Source: Mesobacillus maritimus
GTDB lineage: Bacteria; Bacillota; Bacilli; Bacillales; Cytobacillaceae
Assembly (NCBI RefSeq): GCF_019749255.1
Contig: NZ_JACWFH010000013.1
Span: forward strand, 1 to 64,000
Direction: 5' to 3'
DNA length: 64,000 nt
A program made the position numbers and the translations under genes. Of this stretch, positions 11,104-22,409 are shown one piece after another (the first letter of the stretch is position 1; the number at the start of each line of letters is the position of its first letter). The notes below the pieces were generated by a model, which saw nothing but the letters and a program-made list of their open reading frames with translations, made no database searches and was not told where the DNA came from.

Positions 11104-12513
11104 TTATAAAATAAATCTGCTCAAATCCTTGTTTCTAGATATTGCACCTAGTTTTTCTTCCACATATTGTGGTGTGATTAAGATATCTCCCATTGAGATA
11201 TCTGGCGCTTCAAAGCTTAAGTCTTCTAGCAATTTCTCTAAAATTGTATGAAGACGTCTCGCCCCAATATTGTCCGTGTTTTGGTTCACTTCATAAGCAA
11301 CTTCAGCTACTTTACGAATAGCTTCGTCAGAAAATTCAATTTGTATACCTTCAGTTTCCAATAATGCTTTATATTGTTTGATAAGCGCATTATCTGGCTC
11401 AACTAGAATGCGATAAAAATCATCTACTGTTAGTTTTGTTAATTCTACACGGATTGGAAAGCGACCTTGAAGTTCAGGAATCAAATCCGACGGTTTCGCA
11501 ATGTGAAAAGCACCTGCGGCAACAAATAGTACATGATCGGTTTTGACCGGTCCATACTTCGTTACAACAGTTGAACCTTCAACAATTGGCAAAATATCTC
11601 TTTGCACTCCTTCACGTGAAACATCAGCCGAACCACCGCCAGAACTTTTACTAGCGATCTTATCAATCTCATCAATAAAAATAATGCCTGATTGTTCTGC
11701 TCGAACCGTTGCTTCTAGTGTAACTTCATCCATATCAATTAACTTTTGTGCTTCTTCATTTGTTAATACTTTCCTCGCTTCTTTAACAGGAAGCTTCCGT
11801 TTTTTTCGTTTTTTGGGCATGAGGTTGCTTAATGCATCCTGCATGTTCACACCCATTTGTTCCATACCAGAGCCTTGAAGCATGTCAAACATAGAAGGGG
11901 CCTGTTCTTCTACTTCAACAGAAATGACCTCGTTCTCCAATTCTCCAGCCTCTAACTTAGTCTGTATCGCTCTACGTCTTTCCTTAAGATTCATCTCTTC
12001 GGTCGAGGCAGTGGAATCTTGTTCGGCCTGTTGATTCCCTCCACCAAATAACATTTCTAGTGGGTTTTTATAAGACGTATTCTTCTTAGCAGCTGGAACC
12101 AACAACTCAACTAGTCGGCGGTTTGCATTTTGCTCAGCACGCTCTTTCACACTTAGCATTTTTTCTTCTTTTACAATCCGAACTGATGTCTCTACTAGGT
12201 CACGTACCATTGACTCCACATCTCGTCCTACATAGCCGACTTCCGTAAATTTGGTTGCTTCCACCTTTACAAACGGCGCGCGGACCATCTTGGCAATTCT
12301 TCTAGCAATTTCCGTCTTCCCTACCCCTGTCGGACCCATCATTAAGATGTTTTTAGGGCTTATTTCATCTCGGATACTTTCATCCAATAGGCTTCTCCGA
12401 TACCGATTTCTAAGTGCAACTGCAACTGCTTTTTTCGCATCTTTTTGACCGATAATGTATTGATCAAGTCGTTCAACGATTTGTCTAGGCGTCAAATTGT
12501 TTGAATTATTCAT
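11104..12513 (-). CDS. hslU: ATPase subunit of the HslUV (ClpYQ) protease
   Basis: AAA+ unfoldase that feeds proteins into HslV; called ClpY or CodX in B. subtilis. The 469-residue protein carries Walker A GPTGVGKT (residues 60-67), the [14 protein letters not shown] segment, a variable I-domain (about 140-260) rich in charged residues, Walker [11 protein letters not shown], and a C terminus ending SRFIL, the tail that docks into HslV. Start ATG 12513 has GGAAGGAG upstream; the open frame extends further but without support. It begins 17 bp after hslV. Confidence 0.96.
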   Translation of the reverse strand: MNNSNNLTPRQIVERLDQYIIGQKDAKKAVAVALRNRYRRSLLDESIRDEISPKNILMMGPTGVGKTEIARRIAKMVRAPFVKVEATKFTEVGYVGRDVESMVRDLVETSVRIVKEEKMLSVKERAEQNANRRLVELLVPAAKKNTSYKNPLEMLFGGGNQQAEQDSTASTEEMNLKERRRAIQTKLEAGELENEVISVEVEEQAPSMFDMLQGSGMEQMGVNMQDALSNLMPKKRKKRKLPVKEARKVLTNEEAQKLIDMDEVTLEATVRAEQSGIIFIDEIDKIASKSSGGGSADVSREGVQRDILPIVEGSTVVTKYGPVKTDHVLFVAAGAFHIAKPSDLIPELQGRFPIRVELTKLTVDDFYRILVEPDNALIKQYKALLETEGIQIEFSDEAIRKVAEVAYEVNQNTDNIGARRLHTILEKLLEDLSFEAPDISMGDILITPQYVEEKLGAISRNKDLSRFIL

Positions 12514-12530
12514 GCATACACACTCCTTCC

Positions 12531-13073
12531 CTACAATTCTTCTACAATAATGTTGGTATTGGTATACACACAAATATCAGCAGCAATTTCGAGGGCTGCC
12601 TTTGCAATTTCCTGTGCTGACAAATGTTCACCAGCATACTGTTTTAAAGACCGTCCTGCTGCCAAAGCATAATTCCCACCTGAGCCAATTGCTAAAATTC
12701 CGTCATCAGGTTCAATGACTTCACCTGTCCCTGAAATAAGCAAAATATGATCCTCATTCATGACAATTAACATTGCTTCAAGTTGCCTTAACATTTTATC
12801 GCCGCGCCATTGTTTTGCTAACTCAACGGCCGCGCGTTGCAAACTCCCATTATACTCTTCAAGCTTCGCCTCGAACATCTCAAATAATGTAAAGGCATCT
12901 GCTACAGAGCCAGCAAAACCAGCTACTACTTTCCCATTAAACAACTTTCGTACCTTACGAGCCGTGTGTTTCATCACAACTGCATTGCCAAATGTGACCT
13001 GACCGTCCCCGGACATGGCACATTTCCCCTTATGTTGAACCGCAAAAATCGTTGTCGCATGAAATTGAGACAT
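12531..13073 (-). CDS. hslV: Peptidase subunit of the HslUV (ClpQ/CodW) protease
   Basis: Proteasome-type peptidase partner of HslU. The 180-residue protein begins [16 protein letters not shown]. Like B. subtilis CodW it has a short N-terminal extension before the TTI that starts the mature E. coli enzyme, and in Bacillus the enzyme is reported to act as an N-terminal serine protease rather than a threonine one; Ser2 is present here. [11 protein letters not shown] and [14 protein letters not shown] are family motifs. It is coupled to hslU downstream and xerC upstream. Confidence 0.95.
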   Translation of the reverse strand: MSQFHATTIFAVQHKGKCAMSGDGQVTFGNAVVMKHTARKVRKLFNGKVVAGFAGSVADAFTLFEMFEAKLEEYNGSLQRAAVELAKQWRGDKMLRQLEAMLIVMNEDHILLISGTGEVIEPDDGILAIGSGGNYALAAGRSLKQYAGEHLSAQEIAKAALEIAADICVYTNTNIIVEEL

Positions 13074-13096
13074 CCCTTTTCCTCCTCATCAAGACT

Positions 13097-14005
13097 TTAT
13101 GCCCTTGGGTGGCTAGACATATAGGTTCGTCTTAAATGTTCATTGGTAACATGGGTATACACCTGGGTTGACGAAAGAAATGCATGACCTAGTAATTCCT
13201 GAACCGTCCGTAAATCAGCTCCATTGTTTAACATATGTGTCGCGAAAGTATGTCTCAGCTTATGGGGATGTATTTTCCCATGTAGAGCAGATTTTTCAAA
13301 CATTTTGTTTAAGATTTCACGAACTCCCCTATCGGTCAACGGTCCACCCCTGTAATTAACAAAAAGAAAACCATGATCCTCTTTACCTTTTAACAATTCA
13401 CTACGTGCTGTTTGTATGTAGCTTTCGAGTTCATCATGAGCAAAGCTCCCAAACGGGACATACCTTTGTTTTTGGCCCTTACCATGGACTAAAACAGTTG
13501 AAAGATAAAAATCAAGATCTGTTAGACGAATCTTACAGCATTCACTAACGCGAATCCCTGTACCATAAAGAAGTTCTAATAACGCTTTGTTTCTCTTTCC
13601 TAGAGCGGTATCAGTCTCACAAGCTTCAAAGAATACATTTAACTCTTGTTCATAAAAGAAATCAGGCAAACGTTTTTCCGCTTTGGGAATAGAAACAAGG
13701 GCCATAGGATTTTCATCTACGAGTTTCTCTCGAAGTAAAAACTTATAAAAACTACGAAGACAAGAAATTCTTCGTGCTACTGTTTTTCTTGATAGTTGTT
13801 TCTCGTAAAGTTTTGTCAGATAGATTCGCACATCTGAATATTGTACATCTTTTATATTCAAAATGGCTTCTTCTTTCATAAAGTCAAAAAAATCGGTCAC
13901 ATCGTGATGATAGTGTTCAACAGTGTATTGTGAACAATTTTTTTCAATTTGTAAATATTCAATAAACAACTTTAAAGAAATGTTCACATTTTCCGTCACT
14001 TGCAA
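13097..14005 (-). CDS. xerC: Tyrosine recombinase XerC (CodV)
   Basis: Works with XerD at the dif site to resolve chromosome dimers. The 302-residue protein has an N-terminal SAM-like core-binding domain (about 1-95) and the catalytic domain with R152, K176, H248, R251, H274 and nucleophile Y283, all present (GTGIRVSE, HGKGQKQR, HPHKLRHTF, LLGH, VYTH). Start is uncertain: TTG 14005 or GTG 13999, both behind GGGGTGAT. First gene of the cod operon, as in B. subtilis. Confidence 0.94.
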   Translation of the reverse strand: MQVTENVNISLKLFIEYLQIEKNCSQYTVEHYHHDVTDFFDFMKEEAILNIKDVQYSDVRIYLTKLYEKQLSRKTVARRISCLRSFYKFLLREKLVDENPMALVSIPKAEKRLPDFFYEQELNVFFEACETDTALGKRNKALLELLYGTGIRVSECCKIRLTDLDFYLSTVLVHGKGQKQRYVPFGSFAHDELESYIQTARSELLKGKEDHGFLFVNYRGGPLTDRGVREILNKMFEKSALHGKIHPHKLRHTFATHMLNNGADLRTVQELLGHAFLSSTQVYTHVTNEHLRRTYMSSHPRA

Positions 14006-14062
14006 TCACCCCACAGAGGCTACTAAATGGTATCATAACTTAGCAGTCTATTGCAATATAGT

Positions 14063-15370
14063 TTACAAATTTTTCACAAATTTCTGAATTGTTTCCAATG
14101 CTCGATTAGCGAGCGCCTCATTTCTTTCCTGCTTATTCTTTATTTTCCCTGATAGATTAGGCAGCAAACCAAAATTTGCGTTCATTGGTTGGAAGTTTTT
14201 CGGATTCGTGGTTGTAATATAATGCGCCATACTTCCCATCGCTGTCTCAGCCGGGAATTTCACTGGTGACTCTCCCAAAACGATTTTCGCTGCATTTATA
14301 CCTGCAATTAAGCCACTAGCAGCAGACTCTACATATCCCTCGACACCAGTCATTTGTCCTGCAAAGAATAAGTCTTCTCTATTTTTAAATTGATAGGTCG
14401 CCTTAAGTACCTTAGGTGAGTTAATAAATGTATTTCGGTGCATAACTCCGTAGCGAACGATTTCTGCATTCTCTAGCCCGGGAATTAATTTGATCACTTC
14501 TTTTTGAGGGCCCCATTTTAAATGAGTTTGAAATCCAACAATATTATAAAGCGTCCCTGCCGCATCGTCTTGACGAAGCTGGACAACAGCATATGGTCGT
14601 TTCCCTGTTTTTGGATTTTCAAGTCCTACCGGCTTCATTGGTCCGAATAACATTGTCTTTCTACCACGGTTGGCCATTACTTCGATTGGCATACACCCTT
14701 CAAAAAAAACCTCTTTTTCAAATTCCTTTAATGGTACTGTTTCGGCTTCAATTAACGCTTCGTAAAAACGATTGAATTCCTCTTCTGTCATTGGACAATT
14801 GAGATAGGCCGCTTCCCCCTTGTCATAGCGGGATTTTAGATAGACCTTATCCATATTGATGCTTTCTTTTTCAATGATTGGTGCGGCTGCATCATAAAAG
14901 TACAGATACTCTTCTCCAGTTAATTGCTTCAACCCCTGTGACAGTGCTTCACTCGTTAACGGCCCCGTTGCAATAATCGTTGGTCCTTCAGGTATTCCTA
15001 CTACCTCTTCATTGATTACTGTTACATTCGGGTGATTTTTCACTTGCTCGGTTACTCTAGCTGCAAAATCATGACGATCAACAGCAAGTGCACCTCCCGC
15101 TGGCACAGAACTGGCATCAGCACTACCGATTATGACAGAATCCAATATTCTCATTTCTTCTTTTAAAACGCCCACAGCATTCGTCAGTGAATTGGCGCGC
15201 AACGAGTTGCTACACACCAACTCAGCAAATTTATCTGTGTGGTGAGCTGGGGTCAGTTTAACTGGCCTCATCTCATAGAGTCGGACATTAATTCCTCTTT
15301 TTGCTAATTGCCAGGCTGCTTCGCTGCCGGCAAGACCTGCTCCTACAACATTTACTACTTTTCCTGTCAT
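14063..15370 (-). CDS. trmFO: Folate-dependent tRNA (uracil-5-)-methyltransferase TrmFO
   Basis: Flavoprotein that makes ribothymidine-54 in tRNA using methylenetetrahydrofolate and NAD(P)H. The 435-residue protein (the usual length) starts with the FAD motif VGAGLAGSE and has both functional cysteines: C53 in [10 protein letters not shown] and C226 in [18 protein letters not shown] precedes ATG 15370. A good sigma-A promoter lies at 15492-15520, after the topA terminator, so it probably starts a transcript that may continue into the cod operon. Confidence 0.96.
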   Translation of the reverse strand: MTGKVVNVVGAGLAGSEAAWQLAKRGINVRLYEMRPVKLTPAHHTDKFAELVCSNSLRANSLTNAVGVLKEEMRILDSVIIGSADASSVPAGGALAVDRHDFAARVTEQVKNHPNVTVINEEVVGIPEGPTIIATGPLTSEALSQGLKQLTGEEYLYFYDAAAPIIEKESINMDKVYLKSRYDKGEAAYLNCPMTEEEFNRFYEALIEAETVPLKEFEKEVFFEGCMPIEVMANRGRKTMLFGPMKPVGLENPKTGKRPYAVVQLRQDDAAGTLYNIVGFQTHLKWGPQKEVIKLIPGLENAEIVRYGVMHRNTFINSPKVLKATYQFKNREDLFFAGQMTGVEGYVESAASGLIAGINAAKIVLGESPVKFPAETAMGSMAHYITTTNPKNFQPMNANFGLLPNLSGKIKNKQERNEALANRALETIQKFVKNL

Positions 15371-15491
15371 TTTGATCCTCCACTGCTTACTTTATCTATA
15401 CGCTTATCTTTTTATATTTTGCCCTTAATTGTCCATTTTGCACTTAAGGATACGATTTTAAAAGAAAAAAGTTTCAAATTGACAAAAAATG

Positions 15492-15520
15492 ATTCTACCA
15501 TAAAGTGAAGCTTGTATCAA
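15492..15520 (-). promoter_or_regulatory. Sigma-A promoter of trmFO
   Basis: Minus strand: -35 TTGATA (15515-15520), 17 bp spacer, -10 TAGAAT (15492-15497). It lies about 120 bp before the trmFO start and after the topA terminator. Confidence 0.75.
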
Positions 15521-15569
15521 AGAAGTTGTTTCAAATTACTATATTTTTTTCAAGCTCTTCTAATAGCAC

Positions 15570-15600
15570 AACAACAAAAAGAGCGAGCAAATGCTCACTC
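15570..15600 (-). terminator. Terminator of topA, touching the stop codon
   Basis: Minus-strand stem GAGTGAGCA / TGCTCGCTC followed by T5. The left arm begins at the last base of the topA stop codon. Confidence 0.82.
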
Positions 15601-17675
15601 TATTGTTGTGGTTCTTCTTTATAATCACATTGAGTACAAGAAACCTGAACACCTTTTTTGAGTTTTTTCTCAACCAAGAGGCTTTCACATTTCGGACAAC
15701 TTCTGGCAATTGGTTTGTCCCAAGAAAGAAATTCGCATTCAGGATAACGATCACATCCATAAAAAATTCGGCGCTTCTTGCTCTTACGCTCAATGATATT
15801 TCCTTCCTTACAATTAGGACATTTTACTCCGATTTCTTTTACAATAGCCTTTGTATTCCGACAGTCAGGGAAATTACTGCAAGCCATGAATTTACCATAG
15901 CGTCCCATCTTGAAAACCATCGCGTTTCCGCACTGTTCACAATCTTCCCCTGCAGGCTCATCTTTAATTTCAATTTCCTGCATTTCTTTTTCCGCTTTTT
16001 CAAGGTCTTTTTCAAATTCCTTGTAAAATTCATCGATAATATTTACCCAGTTCACACTGCCTTCTTCAATATTATCCAGGTCTTGTTCCATTTTTGCAGT
16101 GAACTCAACATTCACAATATCCGGGAAAAACTCAATAATCAATTGATCAACAATTTCCCCTAATTCGGTTGGTACAAACCGTTTATTGTCGAGGCTAACA
16201 TACCCTCGTTTCTGAATTGTATCAAGCGTTGGCGCATAAGTCGAAGGTCTCCCTATTCCGAGTTCTTCTAACGTTCTGACTAGCCTAGCTTCTGTATACC
16301 TAGGAGGAGGCTGAGTGAAATGCTGCTTCGGTTCGATGTCCTTTTGTACCACCTCATCCCCTTCTATTAAGTTAGGAAGAAGCTTGTCTTTTTCATCTAC
16401 TTCATCATCAGAGCCTTCTACATATACTTTCATGAAACCAGGAAATTTCACTTTGGAACCAGTTGCTCGGAAAATTACCCCTGAATTAACCAAATCGACA
16501 CTCATTGTATCCATTACTGCCGGCGCCATTTGGCTTGCAACAAAGCGATCCCAAATCAATTTGTACAATCTTAACTGGTCCCTAGATAAATATTGCTTTA
16601 GTTCCGCAGGTGCCCTTAAAACACTCGTTGGTCGTATGGCTTCGTGGGCATCTTGCGCATTGGCTTGTTTCTTTTCCTTTTTGACCCCACTCTTTAAAAA
16701 TTCCTTGCCATATTCATTCGTAATATAGCCACTTGCTTCATCTTGGGCAACCTCAGAGATTCGCGTAGAGTCAGTTCTCATATAAGTAATTAAACCGACG
16801 GTACCTTCTTTTCCAATATCCACCCCTTCATATAATTGCTGCGCAAGCATCATCGTTTTTCTTGCTCTAAAATTCAACTTTCGCGCTGCCTCCTGCTGGA
16901 GGGATGAAGTAATAAACGGGGGTGCTGGATTGCGTTTTCGTTCTTTCTTGGTAACCGTTTCGACCTTAAAATGATTTCCTTTTAACTGTTGAAGAATTTT
17001 TTGAACATCCTCATTGGATTTTAATTCAGTTTTCTTTGAATTAACTCCATAGAATGTTCCTTCAAACTTGCTCTTTCCTTTTAGAAATTCCGCGCCAATT
17101 GTCCAGTATTCTTCTGGCTCAAAGTCTTGGATTTCTTTCTCCCGATTAATGATCAGCCTTAATGCAACAGACTGTACTCTTCCTGCACTAAGACCCTTTT
17201 TGACCTTTTTCCAAAGCAACGGGCTGATGTTATAGCCAACAAGCCGATCTAAAACACGCCTTGCTTGCTGCGCATCAACAAGGTCCTTATTAATTGGTCG
17301 TGGATGTTTAAATGAATCTTTAATCGCATCTTTGGTGATTTCATTAAATACAACCCTGCAGTCTGAATCTACATCCACATTAAGACTACGAGCCAAATGC
17401 CAAGCAATTGCTTCCCCTTCGCGATCAGGGTCAGCCGCGAGGTATATTTTCTTTGCTTTTTTTGCAGCAGATTTTAATTCTTTTAAAATTGGACCTTTTC
17501 CTCGAATTGTGATGTATTTCGGCTCATAACCGTGTTCTACGTCAATTGCGGTTTGACTCTTGGGCAAGTCTATTACATGCCCCATGGAAGCTTTTACTTT
17601 ATATTTTTTTCCAAGATATCGTTCAATCGTCTTCGCTTTCGCGGGTGACTCAACGATGACTAAATACTCCGACAT
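15600..17675 (-). CDS. topA: DNA topoisomerase I
   Basis: Type IA topoisomerase that relaxes negative supercoils. In the 691-residue protein the Toprim domain has [13 protein letters not shown] (E9) and the metal-binding DPDREGE (D82-E88 region); the active-site tyrosine is Y298 in [10 protein letters not shown]. Three C-terminal four-cysteine zinc fingers are intact: C579/C582/C599/C605, C619/C622/C641/C647, C660/C663/C680/C683. AAGGAGG precedes ATG 17675. Its own promoter is at 17713-17742. Confidence 0.97.
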   Translation of the reverse strand: MSEYLVIVESPAKAKTIERYLGKKYKVKASMGHVIDLPKSQTAIDVEHGYEPKYITIRGKGPILKELKSAAKKAKKIYLAADPDREGEAIAWHLARSLNVDVDSDCRVVFNEITKDAIKDSFKHPRPINKDLVDAQQARRVLDRLVGYNISPLLWKKVKKGLSAGRVQSVALRLIINREKEIQDFEPEEYWTIGAEFLKGKSKFEGTFYGVNSKKTELKSNEDVQKILQQLKGNHFKVETVTKKERKRNPAPPFITSSLQQEAARKLNFRARKTMMLAQQLYEGVDIGKEGTVGLITYMRTDSTRISEVAQDEASGYITNEYGKEFLKSGVKKEKKQANAQDAHEAIRPTSVLRAPAELKQYLSRDQLRLYKLIWDRFVASQMAPAVMDTMSVDLVNSGVIFRATGSKVKFPGFMKVYVEGSDDEVDEKDKLLPNLIEGDEVVQKDIEPKQHFTQPPPRYTEARLVRTLEELGIGRPSTYAPTLDTIQKRGYVSLDNKRFVPTELGEIVDQLIIEFFPDIVNVEFTAKMEQDLDNIEEGSVNWVNIIDEFYKEFEKDLEKAEKEMQEIEIKDEPAGEDCEQCGNAMVFKMGRYGKFMACSNFPDCRNTKAIVKEIGVKCPNCKEGNIIERKSKKRRIFYGCDRYPECEFLSWDKPIARSCPKCESLLVEKKLKKGVQVSCTQCDYKEEPQQ

Positions 17676-18011
17676 TCAGTTAGTCCTCCTTAGAGGGAAT
17701 AAAATTACCACTATTATTTAATATGCGGTTCCCCATTGTCAATACCTGGGTAAAGTAAGCGTTTTATTATTTTTATCTAGCCCTTTTATTGTTCTAATGG
17801 AGTTAGACGATGCACTTACCGCTTTTCTATATCCAGCACCAGCATATACTGGTTAATATTTATTTCCTTTTTCAAATAGTACTGATGCAAAATGTATAAC
17901 AGATTTTGAATAATTTCAACCATTTTGTAGTAATTTTTCTATTTCACCTGTAATTTCACTTGAAATTTTATCCTTTTATTCCTTATTTTAGCCTTGTTTT
18001 TGGGTAGAAAA
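17676..18011. other. 336 bp AT-rich spacer between dprA and topA
   Basis: No open frame with a ribosome site was found. The part next to topA holds its promoter. A small palindrome ACCAGCATATACTGGT lies at 17838-17853. No clear terminator for dprA was found. Confidence 0.6.
17713..17742 (-). promoter_or_regulatory. Sigma-A promoter of topA
   Basis: Minus strand: -35 TTGACA (17737-17742), 18 bp spacer, -10 AATAAT (17713-17718), ending 38 bp before the topA start. Confidence 0.65.
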
Positions 18012-18860
18012 TTAAATTTCTTCTATTATATCTTTTGGTTCTTTTATTAGTTTTGCTCCGAGCTGAATCAACTCATTCGTACCCGTATAGGCTGGATTCA
18101 GAATATTCCCTGGTATTGCAAAAACGTCCCTTCCCTCACTCAATGCAAAGTCTGCGGTGATAAACGAACCACTCCTTTTCTTCGCTTCAATCACCAATGT
18201 CCCTTTTGCCAAACCACCAATAATCCTATTTCTTAATGGGAAATGCCATTTTTCTGGTCTAGTATTTGGCGGATATTCCGATAATAATAGTTGTTCTGCC
18301 ATCATTTGAGAAGCAAGTCCAAGGTTTTCTTTTGGATATATATGCTGAAAGCCTCCCGCGATGACCCCAATAGTCCTTCCCCCTAATTTTATCGACGTTT
18401 GATGAGCGAGGGCATCTATCCCTCTGGCTAACCCACTAATGATGACAGCTTGATGTTTTATTAAATCAGGAAATAAAAATTCAATTGCACTTTTCCCATA
18501 AGCTGTAGCCTCCCGACTACCAACAACCGCTAACGGAAATGGTTGATTCAATAGAGTTTTATCTCCTTTGGCGAACAACAGCCAGGGTGCTTGATAAATA
18601 TTTTTTAAAAGCAATGGATAGTCTTCATCAACTACACTAATTAAGTGGATATCATTTCGAACATAATATTCAATAAGATCATCAATTGGAATTTTATCTA
18701 GCAAAGGGAGAAATTGTTCATGTTTAAAACGACTGGATGGAGCATTAAGAGAAGAATAAAGAGAGGATAATGTCGGGTCATCTTTTAATAGTTGATAGAT
18801 TGTTTTCCAGCTTGGTTTACAGTGAACTAAATGAATCAATCTTTTTTTGAATTCATCCAT
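18012..18860 (-). CDS. dprA: DNA processing protein DprA
   Basis: Loads RecA on incoming single-stranded DNA during natural transformation. The 282-residue protein has the Rossmann-like DprA core with VGSREATAYGKSA, ISGLARGIDALAHQ, TIGVIAGGFQHIYPKEN and SGSFITADFALSEGRDVFAIPG. A C-terminal winged-helix DML1 domain is not evident; the chain ends soon after the core, as in B. subtilis. It sits between sucD and topA in the conserved order. Presence shows that the gene is retained, not that the strain is competent. Confidence 0.95.
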   Translation of the reverse strand: MDEFKKRLIHLVHCKPSWKTIYQLLKDDPTLSSLYSSLNAPSSRFKHEQFLPLLDKIPIDDLIEYYVRNDIHLISVVDEDYPLLLKNIYQAPWLLFAKGDKTLLNQPFPLAVVGSREATAYGKSAIEFLFPDLIKHQAVIISGLARGIDALAHQTSIKLGGRTIGVIAGGFQHIYPKENLGLASQMMAEQLLLSEYPPNTRPEKWHFPLRNRIIGGLAKGTLVIEAKKRSGSFITADFALSEGRDVFAIPGNILNPAYTGTNELIQLGAKLIKEPKDIIEEI

Positions 18861-18934
18861 CGGGGGCCTCCTGTTTTGGAAGATTTAGTAAGCACAGGCA
18901 TTTCAACTAACCTTTTATTGTTTAATAAAATGCC

Positions 18935-18963
18935 AAACAGCCCCTCTAATTGAGGGACTGTTT
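18935..18963 (-). terminator. Terminator of sucCD
   Basis: Stem AAACAGTCCCTC / GAGGGGCTGTTT with one G-U pair, 5-base loop, AT-rich tail. It lies 12 bases after the sucD stop. Confidence 0.75.
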
Positions 18964-18975
18964 CATTCATGATTC

Positions 18976-19878
18976 TTAGTGCGTTTTGCACGCTTCATAT
19001 AGACCTTTTTCTTTAAGCACTTCGATTAATGTTTCACCCATGACAGATGGAGTCTCAGCAACTTTAATGCCGCACTCGTTCATTACACGGATTTTCTCAT
19101 CAGCTGTCCCTTTTCCGCCGGAAATGATCGCACCAGCATGACCCATGCGCTTTCCTGGAGGTGCAGTTACTCCACCAATGAAGCCTACAACAGGCTTAGT
19201 CATATTTGCTTTAACCCATTCAGCTGCTTCTTCTTCAGCTGTTCCACCAATTTCACCAATCATGATAACAGCATAAGTATCTGGATCTTCATTGAACGCC
19301 TTAAGCACATCAATAAAGTTCGTTCCATTTACAGGATCTCCACCAATTCCAACCGCAGTTGTTTGGCCAAGTCCAGCTTGTGTTAATTGATGAACGGCTT
19401 CATAAGTTAAAGTTCCTGAGCGGGAAACAACACCTACGTGTCCTTTTGTATGAATGTAACCAGGCATAATTCCAATTTTACACTCATCAGCTGTAATGAC
19501 ACCTGGGCAGTTTGGACCTACTAGGCGTGTCTTTTTGCCCTCCATATAACGTTTAACTTTTACCATGTCAAGCACAGGAATATGCTCAGTAATACAGATT
19601 GCAAGATCAAGCTCTGCATCTACTGCTTCCATGATTGCATCTGCGGCAAATGGAGCTGGTACATAGATTACAGAAGCAGTTGCACCTGTTGCTGCAACAG
19701 CCTCCTGAACAGTATTGAAAACAGGTACGCCTTCGACCTCTTGGCCGCCTTTTCCTGGAGTCGTACCACCAACGATTTTAGTACCATATTCTAGCATTTG
19801 TTTTGTATGAAAAAGGGCCGTTGAACCGGTAATCCCTTGGACAATGACTTTTGTATCTTTATTAATGAATACACTCAT
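18976..19878 (-). CDS. sucD: Succinyl-CoA synthetase, alpha subunit
   Basis: TCA-cycle enzyme making succinate and ATP/GTP from succinyl-CoA. The 300-residue alpha subunit binds CoA in its N-terminal Rossmann domain ([16 protein letters not shown]) and carries the phosphohistidine H247 in [22 protein letters not shown] is also characteristic. It begins 22 bp after sucC and is closed by a terminator; the pair forms a two-gene operon. Confidence 0.97.
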   Translation of the reverse strand: MSVFINKDTKVIVQGITGSTALFHTKQMLEYGTKIVGGTTPGKGGQEVEGVPVFNTVQEAVAATGATASVIYVPAPFAADAIMEAVDAELDLAICITEHIPVLDMVKVKRYMEGKKTRLVGPNCPGVITADECKIGIMPGYIHTKGHVGVVSRSGTLTYEAVHQLTQAGLGQTTAVGIGGDPVNGTNFIDVLKAFNEDPDTYAVIMIGEIGGTAEEEAAEWVKANMTKPVVGFIGGVTAPPGKRMGHAGAIISGGKGTADEKIRVMNECGIKVAETPSVMGETLIEVLKEKGLYEACKTH

Positions 19879-19900
19879 GACAACGATTCTCCTTTCTATC

Positions 19901-21061
19901 CTACTTAACTAGTGAAACAATTTTTTGTGCGCCGTCAGCCATTGATTCTGCTGCAACAAGATTCAATCCAGATTCATTTAGAATCTTTTTACCAAGATCA
20001 ACATTTGTTCCTTCTAGACGAACAACAAGAGGAACTTGAAGACCAACTTGTTTCGCAGCCTCTACAACACCCTCAGCGATAACGTCACATTTCATGATTC
20101 CACCAAAGATATTGACAAAAATACCCTTAACGTTTTGATCGGATAGAATGATTTTAAATGCTTCAGTAACCTTTTCAGCTGTTGCACCGCCCCCAACATC
20201 AAGGAAGTTAGCCGGGTCGCCGCCGTAATGCTTAACGATGTCCATAGTAGACATTGCTAGTCCAGCTCCATTAACCATACAACCGATATTACCATCTAAT
20301 GAGATATAGCTTAAATCATATTTTGAAGCTTCAATTTCCTTTTGATCTTCCTCATCAAGGTCACGGAACTCAAGAATATCTTTATGACGGTATAATGCGT
20401 TTGAGTCAAAGTTTAATTTTGCATCAAGCGCCATAACTTTTCCATCACCAGTTACTACTAGTGGGTTAATTTCTGCAATTGAGCAGTCCTTCTCGACATA
20501 GGCATTATATAATCCCATCATAAATTTAACAGCTTGATTCACAAGCTCTTTAGGGATATTGATATTAAAAGCAATTCGACGTGCTTGGAATGCAGTTAGT
20601 CCAACAACTGGGTCAATTTGCTCTTTGAAGATTTTTTCAGGAGTTGCCTCAGCTACTTCTTCAATTTCAGTTCCGCCTTCTTCTGAAGCCATTAAGACAA
20701 CGCGTGAAGTTGCACGATCAAGAACAAGACCAACATAGTATTCTTTTTTAATGTCACAGCCTTCTTCAATCAATAGGCGTTTTACTTCTTTGCCTTCTGG
20801 TCCTGTTTGGTGAGTGACTAGAGTTTTTCCTAAAATTTCACTCGCATATGTACGGACTTCATCTAGATTTTTAGCGACTTTAACTCCGCCCGCTTTTCCG
20901 CGGCCGCCAGCATGAATCTGAGCTTTTACAACACAAACTTGGGTTCCTAGTTCTTTCGCAGCTTCGACAGCTTCTTCTACTGTAAAAGCGACTTTCCCAT
21001 TAGGTACCGATACCCCATATTGTCTGAGGACCTCTTTCCCTTGATACTCATGGATATTCAT
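19901..21061 (-). CDS. sucC: Succinyl-CoA synthetase, beta subunit
   Basis: Nucleotide-binding and substrate-specific subunit of succinyl-CoA synthetase. The 386-residue protein has an ATP-grasp N-terminal half ([24 protein letters not shown]) and a C-terminal CoA-ligase domain ([28 protein letters not shown]). AGGAGG precedes ATG 21061. A likely promoter with a CcpA-like site lies about 95 bp upstream. ylqG and ylqH, found between sucC and rnhB in B. subtilis, are absent. Confidence 0.97.
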   Translation of the reverse strand: MNIHEYQGKEVLRQYGVSVPNGKVAFTVEEAVEAAKELGTQVCVVKAQIHAGGRGKAGGVKVAKNLDEVRTYASEILGKTLVTHQTGPEGKEVKRLLIEEGCDIKKEYYVGLVLDRATSRVVLMASEEGGTEIEEVAEATPEKIFKEQIDPVVGLTAFQARRIAFNINIPKELVNQAVKFMMGLYNAYVEKDCSIAEINPLVVTGDGKVMALDAKLNFDSNALYRHKDILEFRDLDEEDQKEIEASKYDLSYISLDGNIGCMVNGAGLAMSTMDIVKHYGGDPANFLDVGGGATAEKVTEAFKIILSDQNVKGIFVNIFGGIMKCDVIAEGVVEAAKQVGLQVPLVVRLEGTNVDLGKKILNESGLNLVAAESMADGAQKIVSLVK

Positions 21062-21153
21062 TTTCCCATCCTCCTATCAACCTCTACAAGTAAGCGTAAA
21101 CAAAATAATTTACACAAAATTGCAAAGATTTTTTTACAGTACATTTGTTTCAA

Positions 21154-21172
21154 ATTATAACCAACGCTTTCA
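21154..21172 (-). promoter_or_regulatory. Possible cre site overlapping the sucC promoter
   Basis: Minus strand TGAAAGCGTTGGTT (21159-21172) matches most of the CcpA cre consensus and runs into a perfect -10 TATAAT (21154-21159). The -35 is poor. Glucose repression is inferred. Confidence 0.45.
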
Positions 21173-21255
21173 TTGTATATAATGATATATTACTTGTCTA
21201 CCATTATGATTGAAATATTTTGCCTTTTTAAAAATTACAAAAACTGTTGACAAAT

Positions 21256-21296
21256 AAAAGCACAGCTGGGGCAATCATCGACCAAGCTGTGCTTTT
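21256..21296 (-). terminator. Terminator of rnhB
   Basis: Stem AAAAGCACAGCT / AGCTGTGCTTTT with a 17-base loop, T-rich tail on the minus strand. Confidence 0.8.
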
Positions 21297-21345
21297 TCAA
21301 CGTATCCGTACAAGCAGAATGCTCTTTATTTGTTATAGCAAAATA

Positions 21346-22113
21346 TCAAATATAGTCTTTAACTGGAGCAAAGCTCTTACGATGGTACGGGGTTACTCCA
21401 TAGCGTTTAATCGCTTCAAGATGTTCTGCAGTCCCGTACCCCATATTAGAGGAAAATCCATATTCAGGGTACTCCCTGCTTATTTCTTTCATCATTCGGT
21501 CTCTTGTCACCTTTGCAATAATAGAAGCTGCCGCTATGGTAATACTTCGTGCATCCCCCTTTATAAGAGATTCACTAGGATAAGGTGTTTCAAGTTTCAC
21601 CGCATCTATTAGCAAGTAATCAGGGTTAGGAGCAAGCTGAGTGACCGCCTCTAGCATTGCCTTCTTGGCAGCTTCCAAAATATTTATTGTGTCAATTTCA
21701 GCAGCACCAATAATCCCGACACCAAACGAGATAGCTTCAAGTTTAATACGCTCAAAATAATCTTCTCTTTTTTGCTCTGTTAGCTTTTTTGAGTCATCAA
21801 TTCCTGGTAAGTAGAAGTCTTCCGGAAGGATAACAGCGGCGGCTACTACAGGTCCAGCTAAAGGGCCACGACCTGCCTCATCTATTCCAGCAATAAATTG
21901 AAAGCCCTGATGTCTTAGAGCCCCTTCGAAAGAAGTCATCTCTAGAAACTTCTTATGTAGTAATTGCTCTTTCTCCCGAAGTCGCTCCCATTTATCGAGT
22001 ATTCGTTGGACTCCTTTTCTTTCATCTTGTCTTAGAGTTTGAACAAGTTGCTTCTTATCTTCACCCTCTACCAGTAACTGCTGTTCTATTTCTTGGATTG
22101 TCAATTTTTTCAT
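21346..22113 (-). CDS. rnhB: Ribonuclease HII
   Basis: Removes ribonucleotides from DNA and RNA in RNA-DNA hybrids. The 255-residue protein has a ~70-residue N-terminal extension typical of Bacillus RNase HII, then the catalytic core with D78 and E79 ([13 protein letters not shown]), D170 (LLIDAVKL) and D187 (KGDARS), matching the four carboxylates of the family. It follows rbgA, separated by a family-1 repeat, and ends at a terminator. Confidence 0.96.
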   Translation of the reverse strand: MKKLTIQEIEQQLLVEGEDKKQLVQTLRQDERKGVQRILDKWERLREKEQLLHKKFLEMTSFEGALRHQGFQFIAGIDEAGRGPLAGPVVAAAVILPEDFYLPGIDDSKKLTEQKREDYFERIKLEAISFGVGIIGAAEIDTINILEAAKKAMLEAVTQLAPNPDYLLIDAVKLETPYPSESLIKGDARSITIAAASIIAKVTRDRMMKEISREYPEYGFSSNMGYGTAEHLEAIKRYGVTPYHRKSFAPVKDYI

Positions 22114-22160
22114 AGGAATCGTTCGCTTTCTTAAATTGTTTAGTCCTTTTAAAGCAGGCT

Positions 22161-22370
22161 GTTGACTTCCGCTCCAGGCACTCGCTTTCCGCGGGCAATC
22201 CGGGAGCCTAGGCAGCTCCAGCGCCTAGCCCTTCGTCGTTTCGCTCCTGCGGGGACTCCCTTGGCTTTGCACTCCCACAGGACACTGAATTACATCCTTG
22301 AATTTGCCCACGCACGAGGAAATGTGTAGTTCATTTTCGAGGAGTCTTCGTGCCTTCCGCTACAATTAAC
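22161..22370. repeat. Family-1 palindromic repeat, copy B (long form)
   Basis: Left end GTTGACTTCCGCTCCAGGCA, right end TGCCTTCCGCTACAATTAAC. It is 210 bp because of about 60 extra bases (22283-22340, GGA on both sides) that are absent from the other copies; the extra part can form its own weak hairpin (ACATCC...GGAAATGT). It fills the 296 bp gap between rbgA and rnhB. Confidence 0.85.
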
Positions 22371-22409
22371 GGTAAGTATTACAGCGATTCTTAAATAAAA
22401 TTAATAACT

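Noticed and set aside
12531-13073. hslV lacking the usual catalytic N-terminal threonine
   Set aside because: The short extension with Ser2 is normal for Bacillus ClpQ/CodW, so it is not a defect.
17780-17860. Possible inverted family-2 copy between dprA and topA
   Set aside because: Only GAAAAGCGG on the minus strand matches; the paired arms are absent.
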